This document shows, piece by piece, positions 8,030 to 16,538 of a DNA stretch of 64,000 bases. A program made the translations under genes and the position numbers. The DNA is from Nitrospira sp. (GTDB lineage: Bacteria; Nitrospirota; Nitrospiria; Nitrospirales; Nitrospiraceae), in the NCBI GenBank assembly GCA_024760525.1, contig CP060499.1, forward strand, positions 3,431,501 to 3,495,500, given 5' to 3'. The first letter of the stretch is position 1. Each line of letters starts with the position of its first letter. The notes under the pieces were generated by a model. It was given only the letters and a program-made list of their open reading frames with translations, did not search any database and was not told the DNA's origin.

Positions 8030-8413
8030 ATGAGACAGATGAAACACATAAGCGGCTCAAAAGCCCATCACTCCCATGGCTCGATCGAACGCCGAAGAAT
8101 GACAAGGACCAGCGTGTCCTTCGGCCTGATGTATTCTGGAATCACAGAAGAAGATGTTTTGATTGGAGACGGTACGGTGGTAGACCTGTCTGATGGTGGA
8201 TTGGGCATTCGTGGAGATGCCCCTGTCCAAGTTGGTATGGACCTCACATTGTTCCTATATCTAGCTGACAGTGAAGATCTCTTGTTCGTCGTAGAGGCGA
8301 CGGTTGCCTGGACAAAGGGACATTTGTTTGGTGTCATCCCGGACGAACACAGCCTCCGCGACGGCGGTCGCCTGCAGTCGTTCCTCCGCTCCCAAGGTGT
8401 TGGTCAGGCCTAG
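8030..8413 (+). CDS. PilZ-domain protein (127 aa)
   Basis: PilZ domain with RRMTR (RxxxR) near residue 22 and DLSDGG (DxSxxG) near residue 54, so c-di-GMP binding is likely. The start is set by a strong SD: GGAGGAGG at 8016-8023, seven bases before the ATG at 8030. A GTG at 8024 in the same frame overlaps this SD and is rejected. A palindrome lies about 70 bases upstream. The residues before the domain are polar and His/Ser-rich. Target unknown. Confidence 0.82.
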   Translation: MRQMKHISGSKAHHSHGSIERRRMTRTSVSFGLMYSGITEEDVLIGDGTVVDLSDGGLGIRGDAPVQVGMDLTLFLYLADSEDLLFVVEATVAWTKGHLFGVIPDEHSLRDGGRLQSFLRSQGVGQA

Positions 8414-8556
8414 TTGGTTCGCTGTCGGTGATCGCGACTGGGAAATGGAGGCTGTGTTTTGGCAATGTGGTCCCTATCACATAGAACGCGACAATCACCT
8501 GACTGTTATGTAATCGCCGAGCCTCTTTCTCTTTCATGTTGATGTGTCATCTGACC

Positions 8557-8585
8557 TTGTTTTTCACTTAGCCACATGCTAACTT
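8557..8585 (+). promoter_or_regulatory. Putative sigma-70 promoter of the TetR gene
   Basis: TTGTTT (8557-8562) and TAACTT (8580-8585) are separated by exactly 17 bases and directed at the TetR gene. The predicted transcription start, near 8592, falls inside the adjoining palindrome, an arrangement expected for autorepression. The hexamers are imperfect, so this is a prediction. Confidence 0.45.
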
Positions 8586-8586
8586 T

Positions 8587-8610
8587 TGGTGAGTAACCAC
8601 TTACTCACCA
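8587..8610. promoter_or_regulatory. Perfect 10-bp inverted repeat, probable TetR operator
   Basis: TGGTGAGTAA (8587-8596) and TTACTCACCA (8601-8610) are exact reverse complements around a 4-base spacer. The final A is the first base of the ATG start of the TetR gene, and the repeat begins one base after the predicted -10 box. Its size and position fit a TetR-family dimer site that blocks transcription of the regulator and of the efflux genes behind it. Confidence 0.75.
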
Positions 8611-9254
8611 TGAACAGGACAAAAAAGCCGTCTCCCCAACCTCATTCCCCCTCGCGAACATCAGGTCATGAGCGACAAGCCAGCTTGATCAGTGCCGCGG
8701 CGGCGCTCTTTGCAGCCAATGGGTTTACCGGAACGACCACGAAGGAAATCGCCAAGGCAGCCGGCGTCAGTGAGGCCCTGCTTTTCAAACACTTCCCGAC
8801 GAAGCATGCACTGTATACCGCAATTCTAGCGGAAAAAGCCCAATATTCCGGGCTACGAGAGGCAGTCGAAGAAGCCGCCAAAAGGCAAGATGATGCACGG
8901 CTCTTCACGTTGCTGGCCAGCTATCGGATCAGAAAGGGCGCGGATCCGACATTGCTTCGCTTGCTCCTGTTCAGTGCCTTGGAGGGACATGAATTGTCCG
9001 ACATGTTTTTTCAGAAGCAGTATCGCGTCTTTCACGATCTCCTCGCCGGCTATATTCGCCGACGCATTGACGACGGCGCGTTCCGTCCGGTCGATCCATT
9101 GCTTACGGCCAGAGCGTTTTTTGGGATCATCGTCCACCATCGACTGCTGCACGATATCTTTGGTTTGCCGATGCACCTGACCCACGAAAAAACGGTGGCG
9201 GAATATGTGTCGCTTTTCCTTGGCGGGCTCGTTCGACAATCGCCGAGCGCGTAA
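8610..9254 (+). CDS. TetR-family transcriptional regulator of RND efflux genes
   Basis: 214 aa. The N-terminal helix-turn-helix is typical: FAANGFTGTTTKEIAKAAGV then SEALLFKHFPTKHALY, about residues 34-70. The rest is a helical ligand-binding domain. The ATG at 8610 overlaps the end of a perfect 10+10 palindrome that I take as its operator. A TTG at 8586 would place translation across the operator and is less likely. The RND adaptor gene starts 15 bases after its stop, so regulator, adaptor and pump probably form one unit controlled by this protein. The inducer is unknown, probably a pump substrate. Confidence 0.88.
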   Translation: MNRTKKPSPQPHSPSRTSGHERQASLISAAAALFAANGFTGTTTKEIAKAAGVSEALLFKHFPTKHALYTAILAEKAQYSGLREAVEEAAKRQDDARLFTLLASYRIRKGADPTLLRLLLFSALEGHELSDMFFQKQYRVFHDLLAGYIRRRIDDGAFRPVDPLLTARAFFGIIVHHRLLHDIFGLPMHLTHEKTVAEYVSLFLGGLVRQSPSA

Positions 9255-9269
9255 GCGACCAGCACTGAC

Positions 9270-10472
9270 ATGAGCCAACTATCCCGATATCCATTTGTGA
9301 TTCTTGGGATCATCATCTTTTTCGCCGTCACGGCTCTTGTCGTCTTCCGTCTGAGCACAGGCGCTAAAACCGACACCAACAAGACACGGCTTATCACGGT
9401 AGGAGTGATATCCCCGCTGAGGCAGGATCTCGACATTCGCCTGGCCTATACGGCGGACATCTCACCCTATCAAGTCGTCAATGTCTTTTCACGGGTCGAC
9501 GGTTACATCGCGAAACTGCATGTCGATAAGGGTGATTTTGTGAGGGCCAATCAGTTGCTCGTCGAAATCGACCATACGGACTATCAACATGCCGTCGATC
9601 AGGCAAAAGCCAATCTTTCAGCGGCCAAGGCGAAAGTATCACAACAAGACGCCGCGGTGCGCAACGCCAAACTGACCCTCGATCGCATGCAAGCCCTCAT
9701 CAAAGATCAATTTGTTTCACAACAAGATTTGGACAACGCGCAGGTCAACTCTGATGCCGCTATCGCCGCACAAGAATCCTTGCACGCGCAGGTCAAACAG
9801 ATGGAGGTCGCACTGGCTCAAGCGGAGACCAATCTGACCTACTCCTATATCCGCGCCCCGTTTTCCGGCTATATCGCGGAACGAAATCTGGATACCGGTG
9901 CCTATGTCACCGGCGCGACCGCAAGTACATCGACCATGTCGCGGGGCATTATGAGCCTGCACGACATCAATACCGTCCGGGTGCTGATCGAAGTCGTCGA
10001 AAAAGAGATTCCGCTGGTGAAGATCGGACAAAAGGCTGAGCTTCGGGCCGAAGCGTATCCAGATCACGTGTTCGAGGGAACCGTCACGCGTATCGTTCAA
10101 GCCCTGAATCGTGCCACGCGTACCATGACTGTGGAAGTCGATTTACCCAACAAGGATCTCCGGTTAAAAGGCGGCATGTTCGCGAGGGTTGAGGTGATGG
10201 TGGGGACCCATCTTCAGGCGTTGCAGATTCCCATCGACGCCGTCAGTCGGCTGGAGGATACGCAGTACGTCTATGTCGTTCGGGAGGGGAAAGCCCAACG
10301 GGTAGATATTGCAATCGGTGCCCGTAACGGGAACCGCGTAGAAATCACCAAAGGTCTGACCGGCAGCGAAGAGGTCATCGTCTCCGGCAAAGATATAATA
10401 CACGACGGCACACCCGTGCGCACTCAACCCCTTCCTCAGCCATCGGACTTGAATACTGACGGGAAGAGCTGA
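9270..10472 (+). CDS. RND efflux periplasmic adaptor (membrane fusion protein, HlyD family)
   Basis: 400 aa. One N-terminal membrane anchor (residues ~8-28) is followed by the usual order: biotinyl-lipoyl-like half (VFSRVDGYIAKLHVDKGDFV), an alpha-helical hairpin rich in Ala and Gln (about residues 105-185), the second lipoyl half (YIRAPFSGYIAERNLDTG), a beta-barrel domain and a membrane-proximal domain. It bridges the inner-membrane pump encoded next with an outer-membrane channel. No TolC-type gene is adjacent, so a channel encoded elsewhere must serve it; the TolC homologue at 59.9-61.2 kb belongs to the metal system. The anchor is a plain hydrophobic helix and no lipobox was seen. Confidence 0.9.
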   Translation: MSQLSRYPFVILGIIIFFAVTALVVFRLSTGAKTDTNKTRLITVGVISPLRQDLDIRLAYTADISPYQVVNVFSRVDGYIAKLHVDKGDFVRANQLLVEIDHTDYQHAVDQAKANLSAAKAKVSQQDAAVRNAKLTLDRMQALIKDQFVSQQDLDNAQVNSDAAIAAQESLHAQVKQMEVALAQAETNLTYSYIRAPFSGYIAERNLDTGAYVTGATASTSTMSRGIMSLHDINTVRVLIEVVEKEIPLVKIGQKAELRAEAYPDHVFEGTVTRIVQALNRATRTMTVEVDLPNKDLRLKGGMFARVEVMVGTHLQALQIPIDAVSRLEDTQYVYVVREGKAQRVDIAIGARNGNRVEITKGLTGSEEVIVSGKDIIHDGTPVRTQPLPQPSDLNTDGKS

Positions 10473-10555
10473 ACGGGAGCCATCATACGCTTTGCCCTAT
10501 TTCTTAAGATGACCTCCTGATCAGCACTCAGCGATCATTACTCCGTTGCTCCGAT

Positions 10556-13500
10556 ATGTGGCTGACCTTACTCGCATTACGCAATCGCATCGGCATCCTG
10601 ATGCTATCGCTCGCGATGGTGGTATTGGGCTTGACGTCCCTCCAGCGATTGCCGGTTGATCTGTTCCCGCAAATCCAGGTCCCGGTCGCCTTCGTAGGGG
10701 TCATTTACAAAGGGGCGCCTCCTCTCGATATTGAACAGAGCGTCGTGTACCCGATCGAAAAAGCGGTCAGCTCAGCCTCCAATGTCGAACACGTCGAGTC
10801 ATTCAGTAAGCAGGGTATCGGCGCGGTGCAAATCTGGTTCAATTGGGGAGCAGACATCAACGTCGGACAAATGGAGGTGATGCAGCGCATCACACAGATT
10901 CTGAACAGCCTCCCACCCGGCATTCTGCAGCCCTTTATCGTCAAGTTCGACGTCTCCAATATTCCCGTCTCGATCGTGTCGGTATCGAGCGACGAGCTGG
11001 ACGAACGCGCACTGTACGATTTGGCATACAACACCATCGCTCCACAAATCGAACAGATCGCCAATGTCGCGGCGGCGACCGTCGAGGGGGGCAAGATCCG
11101 CCAAATCAACATCAACCTTGATCCGGCACTGCTCAGCGCGCGCGGGCTTTCGATTCTCGACGTCGTGAATTCCGTCAAAGCCGCCAACCTGATTTTGCCT
11201 TCAGGCGATATCAAAGCAGGCAACCTGGACTACAACGTCTTCACCAACAATCAGTTTCGGACGGTCGAGCCGATCCAAGACGTCATCGTGAAAGTCAATC
11301 CGCTGGGCAACCCGGTTCGCGTGCGCGATGTGGGGACCGTGACGGACTCGTCCGACATTCAAACGAACATCGTGCATGCCGATGGAGCCAAATCGGTATT
11401 TCTTCGAGTGAACAAGCAACCGATCGCCAATACGGTCGAAGTCGTGGACGCCCTGCGCGCCGCGCTCCCCAAGATGTTCGGCATTCCCGAAGGAGTGAAG
11501 CTCGGCATCTCGTTCGATCAATCCCTCTATATTCGGCAATCCATCAACAATCTCGTTGAACAAGCCCTCCACGGCTCGTTGTTGGCAGCGGCTGTGATTC
11601 TCATCTTCCTGCGCAACCTCACCAGTACCCTGATCGTTTCCGTTGCCATCCCACTGTCCATGCTGGTGACGTTTATCGTGCTCTATTTCACCGGACAGAC
11701 GCTCAATGTTTTCACGCTCGGGGGACTCGCACTGGGCATCGGCCGCCTCGTTGATGATTCCATCGTGGAACTGGAAAATATCCAACGCCATCTCAATGCC
11801 AATCCCAATCGGTGGACCGGCATTCTGGACGCCGCACGGGAGGTGGCGATGCCGATCTTTGCCTCCACCGTCACGACGGTGGTGGTCTTCCTCCCGATGT
11901 TTTTCGTCGTCGGCGTCGCGCGTCTGCTGCTGATTCCATTGACCGTCACGATCGCCATTGCGCTCTTCACGTCTTTTTTGGTGTCCCGCACGGTCACGCC
12001 GGCGCTCTGCTACAAATTTCTCAAACCTGAGCAAGAGGCCTGGCGGTCGATGCCGACTTGGTTTGTCAACCTGATGGAGTGGAGCCGTAACCGGTATGAA
12101 TCCCTCGATAGGAGTTACGAAGACTCGTTACGGTGGGTACTGGGCCATCGCCGAATCTTCATCATCGCAGTCCTGCTGATCTTCCTCGGATCGCTGACGT
12201 TGGTTCCCATGATCGGAACGGAATTCCTGCCGGTGTCCGATGAGAGCCAATTTCGCATCGTCCTACGGGCTCCCGTCGGCCAACGAGTTGAAAAGACGGA
12301 GCAGCAGGTCTCGGAAGTCGAGCGCGTCCTTCGCGCGAACATTCCAGCCGCCGAACTGGAGACGATTGTCTCCAGCACGGGGATTTTGTCGCAAGGCCGC
12401 TCGTCCCTTTTCAATCCCAATACGGGCCCCCACACCTCTTCGATTCAAGTGTACCTCGCCGACCCGGCGAAGCGGACCAGAAATCAGGTCGAGATCATGA
12501 ACGATGTGCGTCCCAAGATCGTCAAACTCTTCCCCGGCGTGTCGATGTATTTCGATCCCGGGGGTCTCGTCAAACGCGTTACCAGCTTCGGCTCGCAAAA
12601 GGCCGTGGACGTGGAAATTTATGGATATGACTTCGACAAAGCGAGGGACGTCATCGCCCGCGTCAAGGAGATCATGGAGCGGATTCCCGGCCTGGCTGAT
12701 ATCGAACCGAGCCGGGAAGAGAACTACCCGGAGGTCAACGTCACCGTCGATCGAGAGAAAGCGGCCTTACTCGGCATCAGCGAAGCCAATGTCGCCAACG
12801 CCGTGCTCTTTTCATTGAACGGAAACGGCCAAACCGACCCGATCATTTACACGGACCCGCAAAACGGCAACGAGTATTTCATCAGCGCGTGGCTTGCCGA
12901 GGAGCACAGGAAGAATCTCACTGATCTGGAGAATATTTTACTCACGACCAAACTCGGTGAGCCGGTCTTGCTGAAGAACGTGGCGTCGCTCAAGTTGAAT
13001 GCCGGACCGGTGAAAGTCGATCGGAAGTATTTCCAGCGCGTGGTCCATATTACGGCGAATCCAATCAATCGACCGCTCGGCGACATCGCCGATGACCTCG
13101 AGTCGTCGTTCGCCGATCTTCAGCTGCCGGCCGGGTTCAGCATCAAGCTGGCGGGCCAAATTCAGCAGCAGCGCGAAACCTTCCAAGGGTTGCAGTTTGC
13201 GATCGTCCTGGCGCTCGTGTTGGTCTACATGGTGATGGCCGCACAATTTAAGTCGCTCATCGATCCATTCATCATCATGTTTTCGGTGCCGATGGGCTTT
13301 CCCGGTGTCATCTTGATCCTCTTCCTGACGAATACGACGCTGTCCACCACATCGATGATGGGCATCATCATGATGTTCGGAATCGTCGTCTCGAACGGCG
13401 TCCTGCTGGTCGATTACACCAACGTGCTCCGCCGTAGAGGCGAACCACTTCACCGTGCGGTCGTGACCGCAGCGCGAACCAGACTGCGCCCGATTCTCAT

Positions 13501-13741
13501 GACTTCACTGGCCACGGTCTTCGGCCTCCTTCCCATGGCGATCGGCCTCGGAACCGGCGGCGAAACCAACGCGCCCTTGGCACGGGCGGTCGTCGGAGGC
13601 TTGAGCGTCTCCACGCTCCTCACGCTGTTTCTCGTCCCCACGCTGTACGCGATTTTAGAAGAACGGTTCCCAAGAAGACTGGATTTGCAGACGGGAGATC
13701 ACGTGCAAACTTCGGCCGGCGAGGTTCCTGTCACGGAGTGA
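10556..13741 (+). CDS. RND efflux permease, HAE1 (AcrB-like) family
   Basis: 1061 aa, normal length for a drug-exporting RND pump, with 12 expected membrane spans and two large periplasmic loops. It starts with the usual short cytoplasmic tail and first helix. The TM4 segment GIGRLVDDSIVELENIQRH carries the paired Asp residues of the AcrB proton relay, which marks HAE1 rather than the metal-exporting HME type. It works as a trimer with the adaptor encoded 83 bases upstream. Substrates cannot be inferred; lipophilic toxicants are usual for the family. It ends six bases from the convergent SCP2-like gene. Confidence 0.92.
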   Translation: MWLTLLALRNRIGILMLSLAMVVLGLTSLQRLPVDLFPQIQVPVAFVGVIYKGAPPLDIEQSVVYPIEKAVSSASNVEHVESFSKQGIGAVQIWFNWGADINVGQMEVMQRITQILNSLPPGILQPFIVKFDVSNIPVSIVSVSSDELDERALYDLAYNTIAPQIEQIANVAAATVEGGKIRQININLDPALLSARGLSILDVVNSVKAANLILPSGDIKAGNLDYNVFTNNQFRTVEPIQDVIVKVNPLGNPVRVRDVGTVTDSSDIQTNIVHADGAKSVFLRVNKQPIANTVEVVDALRAALPKMFGIPEGVKLGISFDQSLYIRQSINNLVEQALHGSLLAAAVILIFLRNLTSTLIVSVAIPLSMLVTFIVLYFTGQTLNVFTLGGLALGIGRLVDDSIVELENIQRHLNANPNRWTGILDAAREVAMPIFASTVTTVVVFLPMFFVVGVARLLLIPLTVTIAIALFTSFLVSRTVTPALCYKFLKPEQEAWRSMPTWFVNLMEWSRNRYESLDRSYEDSLRWVLGHRRIFIIAVLLIFLGSLTLVPMIGTEFLPVSDESQFRIVLRAPVGQRVEKTEQQVSEVERVLRANIPAAELETIVSSTGILSQGRSSLFNPNTGPHTSSIQVYLADPAKRTRNQVEIMNDVRPKIVKLFPGVSMYFDPGGLVKRVTSFGSQKAVDVEIYGYDFDKARDVIARVKEIMERIPGLADIEPSREENYPEVNVTVDREKAALLGISEANVANAVLFSLNGNGQTDPIIYTDPQNGNEYFISAWLAEEHRKNLTDLENILLTTKLGEPVLLKNVASLKLNAGPVKVDRKYFQRVVHITANPINRPLGDIADDLESSFADLQLPAGFSIKLAGQIQQQRETFQGLQFAIVLALVLVYMVMAAQFKSLIDPFIIMFSVPMGFPGVILILFLTNTTLSTTSMMGIIMMFGIVVSNGVLLVDYTNVLRRRGEPLHRAVVTAARTRLRPILMTSLATVFGLLPMAIGLGTGGETNAPLARAVVGGLSVSTLLTLFLVPTLYAILEERFPRRLDLQTGDHVQTSAGEVPVTE

Positions 13742-13747
13742 CGCTCG

Positions 13748-14086
13748 TCAGCTCTCAACAGCGTTTGGGAACAAGGATTTCAGCTGCATGGCCAGCCCGA
13801 TATCTCCTGTGATCTGCAAACGCCCGGACATCGCCATCGCCATGCCGCTCATCTGTCCATTGAGGATCTTGATGCAATCTTCTCCGGCCATCGACAGGGT
13901 CACATGCGGATCGGCGTGGGTGCCGTCCTTCACGACACAGGTGCCGTTGTGCACCAGCAGTTGATACTGGCCGCCCTGAGTGCCTTGCAGATCGAACTGG
14001 TATACCGCCTCGACATCTTCCGCTGCATCCTTATCCAATTTTGACGGAAGCGCATCGAGCACTTCTCTGATGGTCTTGGCTTTCAT
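13748..14086 (-). CDS. SCP2-like sterol-transfer family protein
   Basis: 112 aa. Single SCP2-type domain with the characteristic run of beta strands (VYQFDLQG, QYQLLVHNG, DPHVTLSMAGEDC) followed by ILNGQMSGMAMAMSGRLQITGD, the family C-terminal signature. These small proteins bind hydrophobic ligands such as lipids or fatty acyl groups; the bacterial role is unclear. The ATG at 14086 gives a compact domain, while the open frame reaching 14152 would run through a GC-rich hairpin. It is downstream of the SpeD-like gene on the same strand, separated by that hairpin. Confidence 0.82.
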   Translation of the reverse strand: MKAKTIREVLDALPSKLDKDAAEDVEAVYQFDLQGTQGGQYQLLVHNGTCVVKDGTHADPHVTLSMAGEDCIKILNGQMSGMAMAMSGRLQITGDIGLAMQLKSLFPNAVES

Positions 14087-14122
14087 GAATAGACGTAGTC
14101 CCTCAATAACAATGAACGCTGC

Positions 14123-14146
14123 CGGGGGCGCACTATCGCGCCCCCG
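14123..14146. other. Intercistronic GC hairpin (9-bp stem)
   Basis: CGGGGGCGC and GCGCCCCCG pair perfectly around a 6-base loop, between the SpeD-like gene and the SCP2-like gene. No U tract follows on either strand, so it is more likely an RNA-stability or processing element than a standard terminator. This is based on symmetry alone. Confidence 0.55.
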
Positions 14147-14173
14147 AAGCAATCTTCATGTGGTTGAAACCCT

Positions 14174-14614
14174 CTAGTACCGGAGAGTCGCTGTCGCGAC
14201 ACTGCGCCGGGCGCCGAAGAACTCCCTCGAAAAGGACTCGACGACCGTGGGATCATAGCCCTTGCAGCTGAAAATGTCGAGGTAGGCGTGATTGGTTTCG
14301 TTGGCGAAATGACCGCTGATCAATGAGGTGGAGATCAACTGCACCATGGAATACCCGGCCACAGGGCCTTCGCCGAAATCGACGACCTGACATTCCCCGA
14401 AGCGCTTCATATCGATGAGCTCACACAACTCAACGACGTAGCGTTTGATATAGGCGGCATCACGGATAAGATCGGGATTGCAATCGTGGAGGTCTACTGC
14501 CGTGCAGAGTCCCCATGCCTTGCCGCTTCCCACCATGTCTTGGACAGGTCGAGCAGCCGCCGCAGGGGCGTTGGTCGGTAAGATCGTGGACTCGGAACTA
14601 GCCGAGGTACTCAT
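14174..14614 (-). CDS. Divergent S-adenosylmethionine decarboxylase (SpeD-like) pyruvoyl enzyme
   Basis: 146 aa. Aligns with class 1b bacterial SpeD. The pyruvoyl-forming Ser (S97), His (H102) and Cys (C117) stand at the +5 and +20 spacing of S63/H68/C83 in the Thermotoga enzyme. The flanks YLDIFSC and FGARR are also SpeD-like. However, the normally fixed ESH around the cleavage serine reads TSL here. It should therefore self-cleave into two subunits, but SAM may not be its substrate, since some SpeD relatives decarboxylate other amino acids. No spermidine synthase gene adjoins. The first ~30 residues are low-complexity Ala/Ser/Pro. The ATG has an AAAGGGA SD about ten bases upstream. Confidence 0.75.
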   Translation of the reverse strand: MSTSASSESTILPTNAPAAAARPVQDMVGSGKAWGLCTAVDLHDCNPDLIRDAAYIKRYVVELCELIDMKRFGECQVVDFGEGPVAGYSMVQLISTSLISGHFANETNHAYLDIFSCKGYDPTVVESFSREFFGARRSVATATLRY

Positions 14615-14762
14615 AGAGGGTTGTTCCCTTTCTGTAAGAGGGTTGAGCGGACAGGAACTGTCATGCGTGAACTATACCATGATTTTTTCGCCGCGCACGT
14701 GAAGGTCAAGAAAATTTCGGCTCTATCGGCGAAACCCTCGTCGATCGGTTGACAAGGTCTCC

Positions 14763-14966
14763 ATGCTCAGGAAACAATACATCCTCATGGAATCTTCCTT
14801 AGACATGTCCCGGACCGAAATTCCCGATCGCCTTTGCACCTGGTGCAAGGTTCCCATGAAGAAGCGACTGGTCGGCGGCGAGCGGTTCATCCATTACACC
14901 TGCCCCAAGTGCGTCTTTCAGCACACGACCAGGCTGGGGCCGAAGCCTCAGACATCGCACCGATAA
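14763..14966 (+). CDS. Small zinc-ribbon-like protein (67 aa)
   Basis: Two Cys pairs, CTWC and CPKC, about 22 residues apart and embedded in basic residues, form a typical zinc-ribbon knuckle pair. No other domain is present. A start at the ATG at 14805 would give a 53-residue protein that still holds both pairs. No SD decides the start. It stands alone on the plus strand between two minus-strand genes. Function unknown; nucleic-acid or protein binding is possible. Confidence 0.55.
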   Translation: MLRKQYILMESSLDMSRTEIPDRLCTWCKVPMKKRLVGGERFIHYTCPKCVFQHTTRLGPKPQTSHR

Positions 14967-14999
14967 ACATCGCTCCCGTCAGGTGGTCCACCTTGACCA

Positions 15000-15710
15000 T
15001 TAATAGTACTTCTCGCGATAGATAGGACAGAGCCCCTTGGCCTGAATACTTGTCGTTACGTCTTTGATCATGTGCCCGTTGCCGCATAGATAGACGGCTA
15101 AATCGCCAATCGATGTGACTCGTTCCTCGATGAGCCCATTCACCCGCCCTTTGGCTCCTGTCCAACCCGGTCCAGGGCGAGACAGGGTCGTCACAAATGA
15201 GAACTGCGGATGACGGTCTGCCAATGCTCGAAACTCGTCCTGGTAATACAGGTCGCGCTCGTACCGTAGCCCCCAAACAAGCGTCACCGGCTGAATACTG
15301 TTCCGTTCAAGATACGTCAATAGCATGGATCGAAAAGGCGCAATTCCTGTTCCGGTTGCGACAAACAGGATCCGCTTGTTTAGGTCATCCCGTAGAACAA
15401 AAGACCCGGCCGGCCCCTTAAAGGTCACCGGATCGCCTTCCCGAAGACCATGGAGGAAAGTCGACCCAGGCCCTCCCGGTACCAAATTGAAGAGCAGCAG
15501 CAACCGGTCAGAAATGAAAGGAGGTGAAGCAATCGAATAGGGACGCGTAACCGGATATGGATAGCCGTCCTTCGGCACGTCAAATGAGATAAATTGACCT
15601 GCCTTGAAGGCGATTTCCTTCGGCTCGCGAAGCGTCAGCTCCAATTCCCGGACATCGTGCGTCAAGTCCCTGATCCGACTCACCGTAGATTGAAAGGATG
15701 CTATTGCCAT
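15000..15710 (-). CDS. Ferredoxin-NADP reductase-like FAD/NAD(P)-binding oxidoreductase
   Basis: 236 aa. FNR-type two-domain flavoprotein. The FAD-binding motif is RPYSIASPP (R-x-Y-S/T) near residue 56, followed by the phosphate-binding GSTFLHGLREGD. The NAD(P) domain has GTGIAPFRSML and ends with LCGNGHMI. It carries no iron-sulfur domain of its own, so electrons must pass to or from a separate carrier, probably a ferredoxin or oxygenase partner. It resembles the reductase parts of phenol and benzoate oxygenases and HCP reductases. Neighbours do not reveal the partner. NADH versus NADPH use cannot be told. Confidence 0.85.
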   Translation of the reverse strand: MAIASFQSTVSRIRDLTHDVRELELTLREPKEIAFKAGQFISFDVPKDGYPYPVTRPYSIASPPFISDRLLLLFNLVPGGPGSTFLHGLREGDPVTFKGPAGSFVLRDDLNKRILFVATGTGIAPFRSMLLTYLERNSIQPVTLVWGLRYERDLYYQDEFRALADRHPQFSFVTTLSRPGPGWTGAKGRVNGLIEERVTSIGDLAVYLCGNGHMIKDVTTSIQAKGLCPIYREKYY

Positions 15711-16059
15711 CCTGCATCTCTCTTCCGACCTTCATTGCACTCTTTACCGTAACACATGCGATTATTCGCCGGTATCGATCACCCACCTCAGGCTTCTCAC
15801 CTGAACTGGCTTTTCCCGCAGATTATGAGCGACGAGGCACGTGCACGACCCAGGTCGCCGGAAAAAGGTGAGCAAGGAGCTGTGGCGTCTTCCGAGAATG
15901 AAGAATTCTTTCAATCAAGCACGATTTCCAGTGATAGGGCCTGGAGGAGTTCGAAGCGGACCGCGACCTACACGACCTGATGACCGAACCCCGTCTCTGC
16001 AATGCTTTAGATGAGGAACCACGGCCGAATGTGGCCCGCTGGCTTAATGCCGGCACCGC
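15711..16059. other. Intergenic stretch without supported gene
   Basis: 349 bases between the flavoprotein start and the end of the next PilZ gene. Short overlapping frames exist on both strands but show no domain, SD or signal peptide. The promoter of the flavoprotein gene should lie at the left edge. Confidence 0.4.
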
Positions 16060-16383
16060 TCAGCCACGTGAGAAACTACGCTGGACATGGTCATCGAGAA
16101 TGTGGGTCAATCGGTCTCGATTTTCGGGGCTGATCGAAATAATCTTGGCGCCCAATTTGGGAGGCCGCACGTGGATAACTTCCAACTCACAGGTTAAGGT
16201 CTTTCCGCGCTCCAGCTCGATCACGAGTCGGAGTTCCTCCCCACTCTTGACATACAGACGGCTCTCAAGGCGCACTCCGGCCTCGCTGACATCAAGAACC
16301 TTGCAGGGTGCCGAGAGCGCTCCTCGCTGCAACCGACCGATACGGCCGACATCAACACGAGAATGCTTTCGTTTGAATCCCAT
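16060..16383 (-). CDS. PilZ-domain protein (107 aa)
   Basis: Minimal PilZ domain. RKHSR near residue 5 and DVSEAG near residue 29 match the two c-di-GMP motifs exactly. The start at 16383 is preceded by AGGAAGG at a seven-base distance; a TTG two codons earlier is rejected. The last residues (VQRSFSRG) are basic. It is isolated from its neighbours by more than 150 bases on both sides. Fourth PilZ protein in the window. Confidence 0.83.
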   Translation of the reverse strand: MGFKRKHSRVDVGRIGRLQRGALSAPCKVLDVSEAGVRLESRLYVKSGEELRLVIELERGKTLTCELEVIHVRPPKLGAKIISISPENRDRLTHILDDHVQRSFSRG

Positions 16384-16538
16384 CGGCAATCCTTCCTGTT
16401 GGCGGCATCATAGCAGGAGGATGGACGATGCCAAAGACAATTGGCGAAACCGTTAGAGTTCTTTCACCGACGTTCGTACCGGCTCCATACGCTGACGATT
16501 GACCCCAAGATCGCCGCTGATATCTCTTGACCAAGAGG

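Noticed and set aside
11201..12034. 277-residue minus-strand frame inside the RND pump gene
   Set aside because: Antisense shadow of conserved RND helices; Asp/Glu/His-rich nonsense text.
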